Below, piece after piece: positions 52,389 through 61,400 of a stretch of DNA of 64,000 nt. This stretch comes from an uncultured Clostridia bacterium (GTDB lineage: Bacteria; Bacillota; Clostridia; Christensenellales; Aristaeellaceae). The notes under the pieces are model-generated. The model worked only from the letters and a program-made list of their open reading frames with translations, was not told where the DNA came from and made no database searches. The position numbers and the translations under genes were made by a program. The stretch covers positions 68,152-132,151 of the forward strand of contig CANOHT010000003.1 of assembly GCA_947565865.1 (NCBI GenBank), in the 5' to 3' direction. Positions within the stretch are counted from its first letter, which is position 1. The number at the start of each line of letters is the position of its first letter.

Positions 52389-53414
52389 ATGTCCAAAAAA
52401 GCTAAAGCAAATGCCCCGTGCGATATTGGCGGTCAGGCTGTGATGGAGGGCGTCATGATGAAGGCCCCCGACGCCATCGCCATCACCGTGCGCCGTCCTG
52501 ACGGCGCCATGGTCGTCAAGCGGCAGAAATATGTCGCCCCCTCGGAAAAGCACCCGTGGATGGGTTGGCCCCTGATCCGCGGCGTGGTCAACATGGCCTC
52601 CATGCTGTATATGGGCATGACCATCCTGCAGCAGTCCACCGAAATGCTGGGTGTGCTGGAGGAGGAGCCCAGCAAGTTTGAAAGGTGGCTGGCGTCCAAG
52701 CTGGGCAAGGGCATTGACAAGGTAGTCATGGGCGTAGCGCTGATTCTGGCCGTGCTCCTGTCCGTGAGCCTGTTCATCCTGATCCCCTCAGCCCTGGAAA
52801 GCTGGCTGATGTCGGTAGGCGTCACGGGCGCCCCCGCTACCCTGATCGGCGGCCTGGTCAAAATCCTGATTCTTGTCGGTTACATGACCTTCTGCGGCCT
52901 TGTCCCTGATGTGCGCCGTACCTTCCAATACCACGGTGCCGAGCACAAAACCGTCTACTGTCACGAGGCGGGCAAGCCTCTTACCCCCGAAAACGCCCGG
53001 ACCTTTTCCTGCCTGCACCCCCGCTGCGGCACCGCCTTCCTGCTGATCGTATTCATCATCAGCATGCTGATGTTCCTGCTGGTAGGCCGGGGCATCGCCA
53101 ACCCGGCGCTGCGCTTCCTACTGCATCTGGCTATGCTGCCGGTGGTGGCGGGCATCAGCTATGAGGTGCTCAAGGGACTGGCCCACGCCAATAACCCCGT
53201 GGTGCGCGCCCTGCGCTGGCCCGGACTGCAGATGCAGCGCCTAACCACCCGTCAGCCGGACGACAGCATGCTGGAATGCGCCATCGTCTCCATGAACGTG
53301 GCCCTTTACGGCTTGCCCAAGGACGCTCCCCAGACCCCCGAGGGATACACGCTGCTCCATTCCTACAAAGAGTCCATCCCCCCTGTCGATGAAGCCCAGG
53401 AGCCCCAGGCGTGA
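52389..53414 (+). CDS. yqhQ: DUF1385 membrane protein YqhQ
   Basis: A 341-residue protein of the DUF1385 family. It opens with CDIGGQAVMEGVMMKAPDAIAI, contains several membrane helices (about 118-140, 150-172, 215-240) and the conserved YHGAEHKTVYCHEAG and FSCLHPRCGTAFL motifs, whose His and Cys residues suggest a metal site. Biochemical function is not settled. It precedes prmC with a 4-nt overlap, the usual rpmE-yqhQ-prmC-prfA order of Firmicutes. Confidence 0.93.
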   Translation: MSKKAKANAPCDIGGQAVMEGVMMKAPDAIAITVRRPDGAMVVKRQKYVAPSEKHPWMGWPLIRGVVNMASMLYMGMTILQQSTEMLGVLEEEPSKFERWLASKLGKGIDKVVMGVALILAVLLSVSLFILIPSALESWLMSVGVTGAPATLIGGLVKILILVGYMTFCGLVPDVRRTFQYHGAEHKTVYCHEAGKPLTPENARTFSCLHPRCGTAFLLIVFIISMLMFLLVGRGIANPALRFLLHLAMLPVVAGISYEVLKGLAHANNPVVRALRWPGLQMQRLTTRQPDDSMLECAIVSMNVALYGLPKDAPQTPEGYTLLHSYKESIPPVDEAQEPQA

Positions 53415-54247
53415 CCCCCCGGGAGCTGCTTCGCCAGACAGCCGCGAGGTTTCGCGCCGTACAGCTGCCCGACCCCGAGGTGGACGGCGCGGTGCTGCTC
53501 AGCCATGTGCTGTGCCTTCCCGCCCTGACCCTTCGCCTGGACACGGATACACAGCTGACCCCGGCGCAGCTGGACGCTTACGAGGCCCTCTGCGCACAGC
53601 GGCTTCGGCGGACGCCGCTGCAATATCTGACCCATGAGCAATCCTTTCTGGGCCGCAGCTTCTATGTGGATGATCGCGTGCTGATCCCCCGTCCCGAAAC
53701 CGAGCTGCTGGCCGAGCGGGCCATTGACGCGCTGCGCCGCCGGGGCGGCTCGCCCTCGGCTCTTGATCTGTGCTGCGGCAGCGGCTGCCTCGCCGTTTCC
53801 CTGGCCCTTGGTATGCCCGCCGCTGAGGTGGACGCGGCCGACCTGTCCCCCGGCGCGCTGGACGTCACCCGGCGCAACGCGGAAGTCCTGGCGGCCCGTG
53901 TCGGTTTGTATCAGGGCGATCTGTTCCAGGCCGTGGCCGACCGCCGGTACGACCTGATCGTCAGCAACCCGCCTTATATCCCTTCCCATGAATGCCCGCT
54001 GCTGCAGGCAGAGGTGCTGCGGGAGCCGCGCATGGCGCTCAGCGGCGGCCCGGACGGACTCGACTTCTACCGCAGGATCGCCATGGAAGCCCCCGACCAT
54101 CTGCTGCCCGGAGGGCTGGTGCTGATGGAGGTAGGCTGGAATCAGGGCGAAACCGTCCGCGCGCTGATGGCGGACGCCGGCTTCCCCCGCACCGCGGTCT
54201 ATCCCGACCTCCAGGGCATCCCCCGCATCGTGGAGGCTGAGCTTTAA
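53411..54247 (+). CDS. prmC: Release factor N5-glutamine methyltransferase
   Basis: A 278-residue enzyme that methylates the GGQ glutamine of release factors. It has an N-terminal helical domain, then VLIPRPETELLAERA, the SAM loop LDLCCGSGCLAVSLAL, and the catalytic IVSNPPYIPSHE. The start is GTG at 53411, overlapping the yqhQ stop. Its substrate prfA follows 10 nt later. Confidence 0.95.
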   Translation: MTPRELLRQTAARFRAVQLPDPEVDGAVLLSHVLCLPALTLRLDTDTQLTPAQLDAYEALCAQRLRRTPLQYLTHEQSFLGRSFYVDDRVLIPRPETELLAERAIDALRRRGGSPSALDLCCGSGCLAVSLALGMPAAEVDAADLSPGALDVTRRNAEVLAARVGLYQGDLFQAVADRRYDLIVSNPPYIPSHECPLLQAEVLREPRMALSGGPDGLDFYRRIAMEAPDHLLPGGLVLMEVGWNQGETVRALMADAGFPRTAVYPDLQGIPRIVEAEL

Positions 54248-54257
54248 CGGAGGCGCT

Positions 54258-55322
54258 ATGTTCGACAAATTCCTATGGATTCAGAACCGTTATGAGGAGC
54301 TTTCCCAAGCCATTAGCCAGCCGGAGGTCATTGCGGACGCGGCGCGCTATCAGGCCTGCCTGAAAGAGCGGGCGGCCCTGGAGCCGCAAGCGGAGGCCTG
54401 GGCCGCTTATCAGGCGCTGCTGCGGCATCTGCGGGAGGCCGAGGAAATGCAGGCCGACCCTGACCTGCGGGACATCGCCCAGGCGGAATGGCATGAGCTC
54501 AGCGACCGCAGGGCCGCCATGGAGCAAGAGCTTCGGCTGCTGCTCCTTCCCCGTGACCCTCACGATGACGGCAACGTGGTGCTGGAAATCCGCAGCGGCG
54601 CAGGCGGCGAGGAGGCCAGTTTGTTCGGCGCGGTGCTTCTGCGGATGTATACCCGCTTCGCTGAGCGGCACGGCTTCCGGGTGGAGCCTGTATCCCTCAG
54701 CGACACGGAGCTGGGCGGCGTCAAGGAGGCCGTGGTCACCCTCAGCGGCAAGGGCGCCTTCGCCCGGATGAAGTACGAGAGCGGCGTTCATCGGGTACAG
54801 CGCGTCCCGGTCACGGAATCCAACGGCAAAATCCAGACCTCCACCTGCACCGTGGCAGTGCTGCCCGAAGCCGAGGATGTGGAGGTGTGCATCGACCCCA
54901 AGGACGTCACCGTGGACGTCTACCGCTCCACAGGCCACGGCGGCCAATGCGTCAACACCACGGACAGCGCCGTGCGCGTTACCCACCTGCCGACGGGCCT
55001 CGTCGTCACCTGTCAGGATCAGAAAAGCCAGCTGAAAAACCGCGACAAGGCCATGCAGGTGCTTCGCGCCCGGCTGCTGGCCAAGATGCGCGGTGAGAAG
55101 GACGCCGCCTACGCCGCCCACCGCAGGGATCAGGTGGGCACCGGCGACCGCAGCGAGCGCATCCGCACCTACAACTTCCGGGAGGGCCGAGTGACCGACC
55201 ACCGCATCGGCCTGACGCTGTACCGCATAGACGACATTGTGGACGGCGACCTGGACGAAATGATCGACGCGCTGCGCCGGGAGGAGCAGGCCGCGCTGCT
55301 CAAGGAATCGCTCGAGTCCTGA
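54258..55322 (+). CDS. prfA: Peptide chain release factor 1
   Basis: A 354-residue RF1 that releases peptides at UAA and UAG. The GGQ motif is at 228-230 (RSTGHGGQCVNTTDSAVR), and the stop-codon reading motif is PVT in VPVTESNGKIQTST. The C-terminal TYNFREGRVTDHRIGLTLY is standard. GHGGQCV differs from the common GAGGQHV at two flanking positions. It is directly downstream of prmC, its modifying enzyme. Confidence 0.96.
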   Translation: MFDKFLWIQNRYEELSQAISQPEVIADAARYQACLKERAALEPQAEAWAAYQALLRHLREAEEMQADPDLRDIAQAEWHELSDRRAAMEQELRLLLLPRDPHDDGNVVLEIRSGAGGEEASLFGAVLLRMYTRFAERHGFRVEPVSLSDTELGGVKEAVVTLSGKGAFARMKYESGVHRVQRVPVTESNGKIQTSTCTVAVLPEAEDVEVCIDPKDVTVDVYRSTGHGGQCVNTTDSAVRVTHLPTGLVVTCQDQKSQLKNRDKAMQVLRARLLAKMRGEKDAAYAAHRRDQVGTGDRSERIRTYNFREGRVTDHRIGLTLYRIDDIVDGDLDEMIDALRREEQAALLKESLES

Positions 55323-55349
55323 AGCGCCTCCCATGAAAGAAGGAATACC

Positions 55350-56423
55350 ATGGTTACGCAGGTTCTGCCCGCATCCCCTGACGCCCTGGCGCAGGCCTCG
55401 GCACTGCTGAAGGCGGGGCGGCTGGTCGCTTTTCCCACCGAGACCGTCTACGGCCTTGGCGCCAACGCTTTGGACAGCGCGGCTGTGCTGTCCATTTTTG
55501 CCGCCAAGGGGCGGCCCGCGGATAATCCGCTGATTGTCCACATCCATGACCAGGCGCAGCTGGACGGCCTGTGCGCGCCTCCCGCCGCCGCCACCCCGCT
55601 GATGGACGCTTTCTGGCCCGGTCCGCTGACGCTCATCATGCCCCGCAAGCCCGCCGTGCCCGACGCCGTGGCCGCCTCTCTGCCCACCGTGGCAGTGCGC
55701 ATGCCCAGCCATCCAGTGGCCGCGGAGCTGCTGCGCCAATGCGGCCTGCCCATCGCAGCCCCCAGCGCCAACCGCTCCGGCAAGCCAAGTCCCACCGCCG
55801 CAGCCCACGTCCTGGAGGATATGGACGGCCGTATCCCCCTGATTCTGGACGGCGGGCCCTGCGACGTGGGCGTAGAGTCCACCGTCCTGGACATCAGCCA
55901 CGGACGCCCCTGCATCCTGCGGCCCGGCGGCGTCACCCGGGCCATGCTTGAAGCCGTCCTGGGGCCGGTGGACGTGGCGGGCAGCATCCTCCGCCCCCTG
56001 CAGGAGGGCGAAACGGCCCTCTCCCCCGGCATGCGCTACCGCCACTATGCCCCTGATGGCCAGGTAACCCTGGTGGAAGGCGAGGAACAGGCCGTGGCGC
56101 GGGCGTTGTCGGCGCTCTATCATGACGCTCGGCGGCAGGGGCATCGTGCCTGCGTGATGTGCTTCACCGAGCACACCGACACGCTGAAGGCCTGCCAGCC
56201 TCATGATATTGGCAGCATGACCCAGCCCGAGGAGGTGGCGCGCCGCCTTTTCGACACCCTTCGCGCCCTGGACCATGAGGGCATGGATGTGATCTTCAGC
56301 GAGGTGATGCCGCCGGAAGGCATGGGCCTGGCCATTATGAACCGTCTGGGACGGGCCGCAGCCTTCCGCAGCATTCAGGCGGAGGAGGCGCTTCAGGCCC
56401 TGGCAAACAGTCAGGGCGATTGA
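55350..56423 (+). CDS. tsaC: Threonylcarbamoyl-AMP synthase (Sua5/TsaC)
   Basis: A 357-residue two-domain Sua5-type enzyme that makes threonylcarbamoyl-AMP for tRNA t6A. The YrdC domain shows [32 protein letters not shown] and [15 protein letters not shown]; the Sua5 C-terminal domain begins near 220 ([16 protein letters not shown]). The start ATG at 55350 follows GAAGGA. It is 27 nt downstream of prfA and probably co-transcribed. Confidence 0.95.
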   Translation: MVTQVLPASPDALAQASALLKAGRLVAFPTETVYGLGANALDSAAVLSIFAAKGRPADNPLIVHIHDQAQLDGLCAPPAAATPLMDAFWPGPLTLIMPRKPAVPDAVAASLPTVAVRMPSHPVAAELLRQCGLPIAAPSANRSGKPSPTAAAHVLEDMDGRIPLILDGGPCDVGVESTVLDISHGRPCILRPGGVTRAMLEAVLGPVDVAGSILRPLQEGETALSPGMRYRHYAPDGQVTLVEGEEQAVARALSALYHDARRQGHRACVMCFTEHTDTLKACQPHDIGSMTQPEEVARRLFDTLRALDHEGMDVIFSEVMPPEGMGLAIMNRLGRAAAFRSIQAEEALQALANSQGD

Positions 56424-56544
56424 GAGCCGCCGTTTGCCAGCGATGATCGACGCCGCAGCGCCGTATACTTCACCGCTCAATAACCCTTTCGGGACGGATC
56501 AGAGAAAAAGCGCGGAATTTCCCCGGTTTTCTTCCTTGAAGCGC

Positions 56545-56573
56545 TTGACTTTTTCCTGGATATGCCGTACAAT
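56545..56573 (+). promoter_or_regulatory. Promoter of rplM-rpsI
   Basis: TTGACT at 56545-56550 and TACAAT at 56568-56573 with a 17-nt spacer. It leaves a leader of about 130 nt before rplM. Confidence 0.8.
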
Positions 56574-56579
56574 AACAGA

Positions 56580-56709
56580 TGGCATCAATAGCTCCGCTTG
56601 CCCCGGTCCTATTGACAATCGCGGAAGATATGCGACCATCATATCAGCCGCAGCATCAAAGCAACGCTTTGATACGCTTCTTTCAACCACCATCGAGGAG
56701 GAAATACCT
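56580..56709 (+). promoter_or_regulatory. 5' leader of rplM, possible L13 autoregulatory leader
   Basis: The untranslated leader carries a perfect hairpin ATCAAAGC (56655-56662) / GCTTTGAT (56666-56673) just upstream of the ribosome site. Firmicute rplM leaders often bind L13 for autoregulation. Whether this one matches that structured RNA class cannot be decided by eye. Confidence 0.35.
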
Positions 56710-57138
56710 TTGAAGACGTTTATGCCGAAAGCGGCTGACATTACCCGCAAGTGGTATGTTGTCGATGCCGAGGGTCAGGTCTTTGGCCGTGTTGCCAGCC
56801 AGGTCGCGAACATCCTGCGCGGCAAGAACAAGCCGATCTATACCCCCAACGTGGATACCGGTGACTATGTCATCATCATCAATGCCGATAAGATCGTCAT
56901 GACCGGCAAGAAGCTGGATCAGAAGATCTATTACCATCACACTGGCTACGCCGGTGGTCTGAAGGAAACCAAGTACCGCAAGCTGCTGGCCGAGAAGCCT
57001 GAATTCGCCATCCGCCGCGCTGTGGTCGGCATGCTGCCCAAGGGCCCCCTTGGCCGTCAGATGGCTAAGAAGCTCAAGGTGTACAGAGGTCCCGAGCATG
57101 AGCATGCCGCTCAGAACCCCGAGAAGCTTGAGCTGTAA
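56710..57138 (+). CDS. rplM: 50S ribosomal protein L13
   Basis: A 142-residue L13. It opens [20 protein letters not shown], continues with [21 protein letters not shown] and [13 protein letters not shown], and has [34 protein letters not shown] near the C-terminus (read in two parts). It starts with TTG at 56710 after GAGGAGG. The following rpsI gene is 20 nt away, the universal pair. Confidence 0.96.
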   Translation: MKTFMPKAADITRKWYVVDAEGQVFGRVASQVANILRGKNKPIYTPNVDTGDYVIIINADKIVMTGKKLDQKIYYHHTGYAGGLKETKYRKLLAEKPEFAIRRAVVGMLPKGPLGRQMAKKLKVYRGPEHEHAAQNPEKLEL

Positions 57139-57158
57139 GGCGAAAGGAGTAAAGAATC

Positions 57159-57548
57159 ATGGCTAAGGTAGATTACAGCGCTGTTGGCCGCCGCAAGAAG
57201 GCTGTCGCCCGCGTCCGTCTGGTGCCCGGCGATGGCAAGGTGGTCATCAACAAGCGTGATATTGATAATTACTTCGGTCTGGCGACCCTCAAAATGACGG
57301 TTCGTCAGCCCCTGGTCCTGACCTCCACCAGCAACTTTGACGTGATGGTCAATGTGTGCGGCGGCGGTCTGGCTGGTCAGGCGGGCGCGATTCGCCACGG
57401 TATCTCCCGTGCCCTGTGCAAGGCTGATCCCGAGCTGCGCGCCGCGCTGAAGAAGGCCGGCTTCCTCACCCGCGATCCTCGTATGAAGGAGCGCAAGAAG
57501 TACGGCCTGAAGGCTGCCCGTCGCGCGCCCCAGTTCTCCAAGCGTTAA
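57159..57548 (+). CDS. rpsI: 30S ribosomal protein S9
   Basis: A 129-residue S9. It begins with a [19 protein letters not shown] motif and ends in the conserved [23 protein letters not shown] tail (read in two parts), whose C-terminal arginine contacts P-site tRNA. AAAGGAG lies upstream of the ATG. Transcription ends at the strong terminator immediately after. Confidence 0.97.
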   Translation: MAKVDYSAVGRRKKAVARVRLVPGDGKVVINKRDIDNYFGLATLKMTVRQPLVLTSTSNFDVMVNVCGGGLAGQAGAIRHGISRALCKADPELRAALKKAGFLTRDPRMKERKKYGLKAARRAPQFSKR

Positions 57549-57554
57549 TCCATC

Positions 57555-57597
57555 AAGCATTCCAGTGCTGTTCACGGCACTGGAATGCTTTGCTTTT
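57555..57597 (+). terminator. Terminator after rpsI
   Basis: Perfect 14-bp arms AAGCATTCCAGTGC (57555-57568) and GCACTGGAATGCTT (57577-57590) followed by TGCTTTT. Confidence 0.92.
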
Positions 57598-58029
57598 ATC
57601 AGCTTTTTCGCTGCGGGACGGGGGCCGAAATACACAGGCTCCGCTCGGGAAAGAGCAGGCAGTCAGCAAAGCTTTCGTTGTATACGCTGAAAAGTCTCCC
57701 TGACAAAGGCAGGCTTCTTTTTTATACCTTCTCTCGGTGTAATCCGCACCGCATGAATCAGATCATGTTGGTATCCGATGCCATCATCAGCAAAAGCACG
57801 GACAGCAGCCTGCCAGCCTCAGGAAAAACGCCGCTTTCGCCGCAGTTCGCGCTTTTAACAAAGCTTCTTCCCCGAGCTTTGCAAACGCGACGTGGACGCC
57901 GCGGCTGTTTCACAGAAGCGGAGGCTTGACTTCAGGCAAGTACGCTTTGCATGCGTGTTCAATCCGCGCAAAACGATCCTCCATTAACTGTTTACGAAAT
58001 GGCGCCATGGCCTCGTATAGCTTGACAAA
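57598..58029. other. Intergenic boundary region without genes
   Basis: About 430 nt between the ribosomal protein operon and the small gene on the other strand. The only long open frame (57585-57929, plus) lacks a ribosome site and looks like non-coding sequence. Base composition becomes more AT-rich here, marking the transition to the accessory region. I see no tRNA or attachment-site repeat. Confidence 0.5.
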
Positions 58030-58392
58030 TTAATTGCCTTTACCTCTTTCAGTTTTCATGGAATCAGCCTTTTCTGTCGCTGCACTGATACACCGGTCAA
58101 CAAAGAGATCAATTGCTTTCTCTTTTTGATCCAAGACCTGATGATAGGCAGCAGCCGGTGAGCCGCCCTTGAAGGGAACAAAGCCTTCAAACCGTACGAT
58201 GTGCCGGCTGTGCTCAAGCAGTAAATCCAGACGATGAAAAAACGCACCAGACTTTGTTGTGGTATTGACAAGCTCAATGACATCATTGATGATTTCCAAA
58301 TCACGTTGGACCTGCTGCGCCGCAAGCTGCATCAGCTGCTTTTCTGGCAATGTCAACTGTCTTTTGTTTTCATTCAGAATACTGTTCTGCAA
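58030..58392 (-). CDS. Small helical protein downstream of the helicase-nuclease, probably frameshifted at its 5' end
   Basis: A 120-codon open frame, helical and charged, with NENKRQLTLPEKQLMQLAAQQ and VNTTTKSGAFFHRLDLLLEHS; the family is unknown. The apparent start at 58392 is an unsupported TTG. In another frame, an ATG at 58435 begins MWPFGMSKSEK, preceded by GAGGGG. Adding one base to the AAAA run near 58402-58405 would fuse it to RLLQLQNSILNENKRQ and give a protein of about 135 residues. So the real gene is probably 58030-58435 with a 1-base deletion (genuine or assembly error). It begins 30 nt after the helicase-nuclease stop, so it is likely in the same operon. Confidence 0.6.
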   Translation of the reverse strand: MQNSILNENKRQLTLPEKQLMQLAAQQVQRDLEIINDVIELVNTTTKSGAFFHRLDLLLEHSRHIVRFEGFVPFKGGSPAAAYHQVLDQKEKAIDLFVDRCISAATEKADSMKTERGKGN

Positions 58393-58465
58393 TTGAAGCA
58401 GCCTTTTCGCTTTTGCTCATGCCAAATGGCCACATAGGCAATCATCCCCTCAATGATCAGATAAG

Positions 58466-61400
58466 TTATTCATTGATAATGATCCGCTGATTATCATCTT
58501 TCTTCAGCTTGTCATTGTTCAGGCCAGACAGAATAACATAGCTGACCGTGCTACCTATCTGACCGCCGACACGCGCGAAACCGAACTTCCTCGCTGTTTC
58601 CCGGATCAAATCCTCTTGAGAAAGAGCAATCTGCTCACGGAGCACCTCCAGAAGGGCAACCATGATTTCCTCAGAAGGAATATCCTCCATGGAACGCTTG
58701 CTGCCGTTCTGATCCTCCGCGCGATACCAAGAACAACCGGCAGGATCCTGATTCGGATTCCAAACAAACACACGGTCTTCATCCGTCGTCATGTGGACAG
58801 GAACATAGGTCAGAGCATCGGAGAATATGCGCTCAACGCGGGAGCCGCCTCTATTGATGGTCCACGCGGCAAGTACTTTGCGCATGAGCAGCTTGCGGCT
58901 GATAGGCGCTTCGCTATTCATGATTTGTACGATGACGTCGCGTATCCTGGACGTTGTTTTGGGCAAATAGTAATCCTCGGCAGTACCTTTAACGCCTACG
59001 TCAGCGGAGCAATAGGGCATACACGCAGAAGCGAGGGCATGAGCGGTCTGATCCTGCTCAAACGCATGCGGATTGAAGGTTTTGAAGCTCTGGCGGGAAG
59101 AAACGGATGGCTCGTCCGCAGGCAATGTTTCCAATGTTGTCTGAATATCTTTCAGGACACGAGCGGAATCATCGAACCAATCCAGTGTCCAGATCCGCAT
59201 GACACGCCAGCCAAGTCCGGTTAGAACATCAGGCTGAAGCACAAAACGGTCGCGTGCTGCCGAGGCGCCGTTACCGTCTCGACTGTCGAGCAGGATACCC
59301 AGCAGATACGTCTCAGGACGTTTGGGGTTTACAATGCCAATATCGAGCTTGAAGTGAGAGCAGCCAATCTTGCAGCGCACCTCATAACCCAAGCTTGAAA
59401 TTGCTTTGCCGATCTCCTCAACAAGCGCGTCGTTCTGAACCGCGTTCAGATCGCTTCGCTGGGCGACGGAAGTTTTGCCGCGCTCAGCAAATTCCAGGAA
59501 GCCCTTCAGCCCGGCAACGCCTTCCGACCGTGTCCTGGACAGATCAATCTGTTCCGGCCGAAGCACAGAATACACGGTCATGGACTTTCGCGCGCGGGAG
59601 ATTGCCACGTTCAGTCTGCGCCATCCGCCATCGCGGTTCAGAGGGCCAAAGTTCATGGAGACCTGTCCATTCTGATCGGGAGCATATCCGACAGAGAACA
59701 GAATCACATCGCGCTCGTCTCCCTGAACATTTTCCAGGTTTTTGATAAAAATGGGCTCATGGGAATTACGGTCAAATTCCTCCAATGCAGGGTGACGGGC
59801 CCATTCCTCAGACAATAGATCGTCAATCAAATTCTGCTGAGCGGAGCTGAAGGTAACAACGCCAATGCTGTCATGACGCAGCTGTTCATCGCTCAACCGG
59901 CGAATGATCTCGCTGACAATGGCCTTCGCTTCTGCCATGTTCTGTTTGGTTTTGCCCTTGTCGTAGAAACCATCCAGATGGATCATTCTGACTTCAGAAA
60001 CCAGATCGTTGGGCGACGGGAAGGTATACAGCTGGTTGTCGTAATACTTCATATTGCTGTACGCAATCAGGCTCTCATGGCGGGAACGGTAGTGCCATTT
60101 CAGGTGTTCCTGCGGCATGGAAATGGCCAGACAGTCATCCAGCAGACTCTCCAGATCCTCCAATGTACCGTTCTCTTCGTCCATTCTGTTGGAGGAGAAG
60201 AAGTTCGTAGGAGGAAGCTGCTTGGGATCGCCGACAATGACAACTTCATCACCACGGGCGATGGCGCCAACGGCTTCGCTGGTAGGCAGCTGAGACGCCT
60301 CGTCAAAAATGACCAGGTCGAACTTGGGAAAAGACGGATCAATGTACTGCGCCACAGAAATGGGACTCATCAGCATGCAGGGGCACAGCTTACGGATCAG
60401 ATTGGGAATCTGCTCGAACAGCTTTCGCAGAGAAAGCATACGACCGTTGCTCTTGATGGCGCGCTTGAGAATGCCCAATTCAGAGGTAGCGGCGCTGGCG
60501 GCGCCCGAGGCAGGAATCTTGGCAGAAAGACGTGCCACCAGTTCCTGGATCGTAAGCCGCTGATGTTCGTCAAGCGTTTCGCGATATCGCCGGATCAGGT
60601 CATCATAGCTGCGGCCGTGGAAGCGCTTGAGACGTTCGTCCCGCGAGATGATAGACAGCGCCAACTCATAATTCAGACTGCAGTGATATGCATTTTCCAT
60701 ATTGAAGGGCGTGATAACCCCCTTCTTATACGCATCCCCAACACACCCGAGCCCGGCTTCAGCCAAGGCGGCATCGGCGGCATTCAGCATTGTCATATCA
60801 CGAAGCTGTTCAGTATGCGTGGTCATTTGCTCCAGCTGAATCGTTATGTCGTGGCTCCAGCTGCCGTTGTCACCATGCGCATCTTCTGAGATGCTATACC
60901 GCCTGGCGTATACATCCAGCCCCTTCATGAAATCAATGATTCTGACGGCCCGGGCAGTCTGCTCCGCCGTTGGTATTTGTTCAGCGCAAATGCCAATGAG
61001 GCTGCTGAAATCGGAGTTCGGGAGACGCAGACAAATGCCTCTGACATTGGCCGCCTTAGCAACAGCGAATTTCAGGGCTTTCCAGTCAGTTTGAATGCCC
61101 CTATACAGATCTCCCAAGAGAGTGGTAAGCTCCGCTGGGGCATCACTGATCTGCCGCTTCCGCGCGGCAAGCGAGCAAAGCTTATCCAGGTAGGCGGCAG
61201 CGTTATTCTTGGTGATGCTATTGGGAGATTTTGCATGGCCCTTCATCGCTTTTACTATTTTGCCCTGCCCTATGGCTTTTGCCAGAACCCAGGAAGCGTC
61301 CGCCTGCTTCCAGCGCTGACGGGCTTCATCCGCGGCATAGTCAAACACACTTGCTTCAAAAACATCACCGAGCTGGGCATGCAGCTGTTCATATTCCTCA

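Noticed and set aside
57585..57929. 114-codon plus-strand open frame after rpsI
   Set aside because: It starts inside the rpsI terminator, lacks a ribosome site and has no protein-like pattern.
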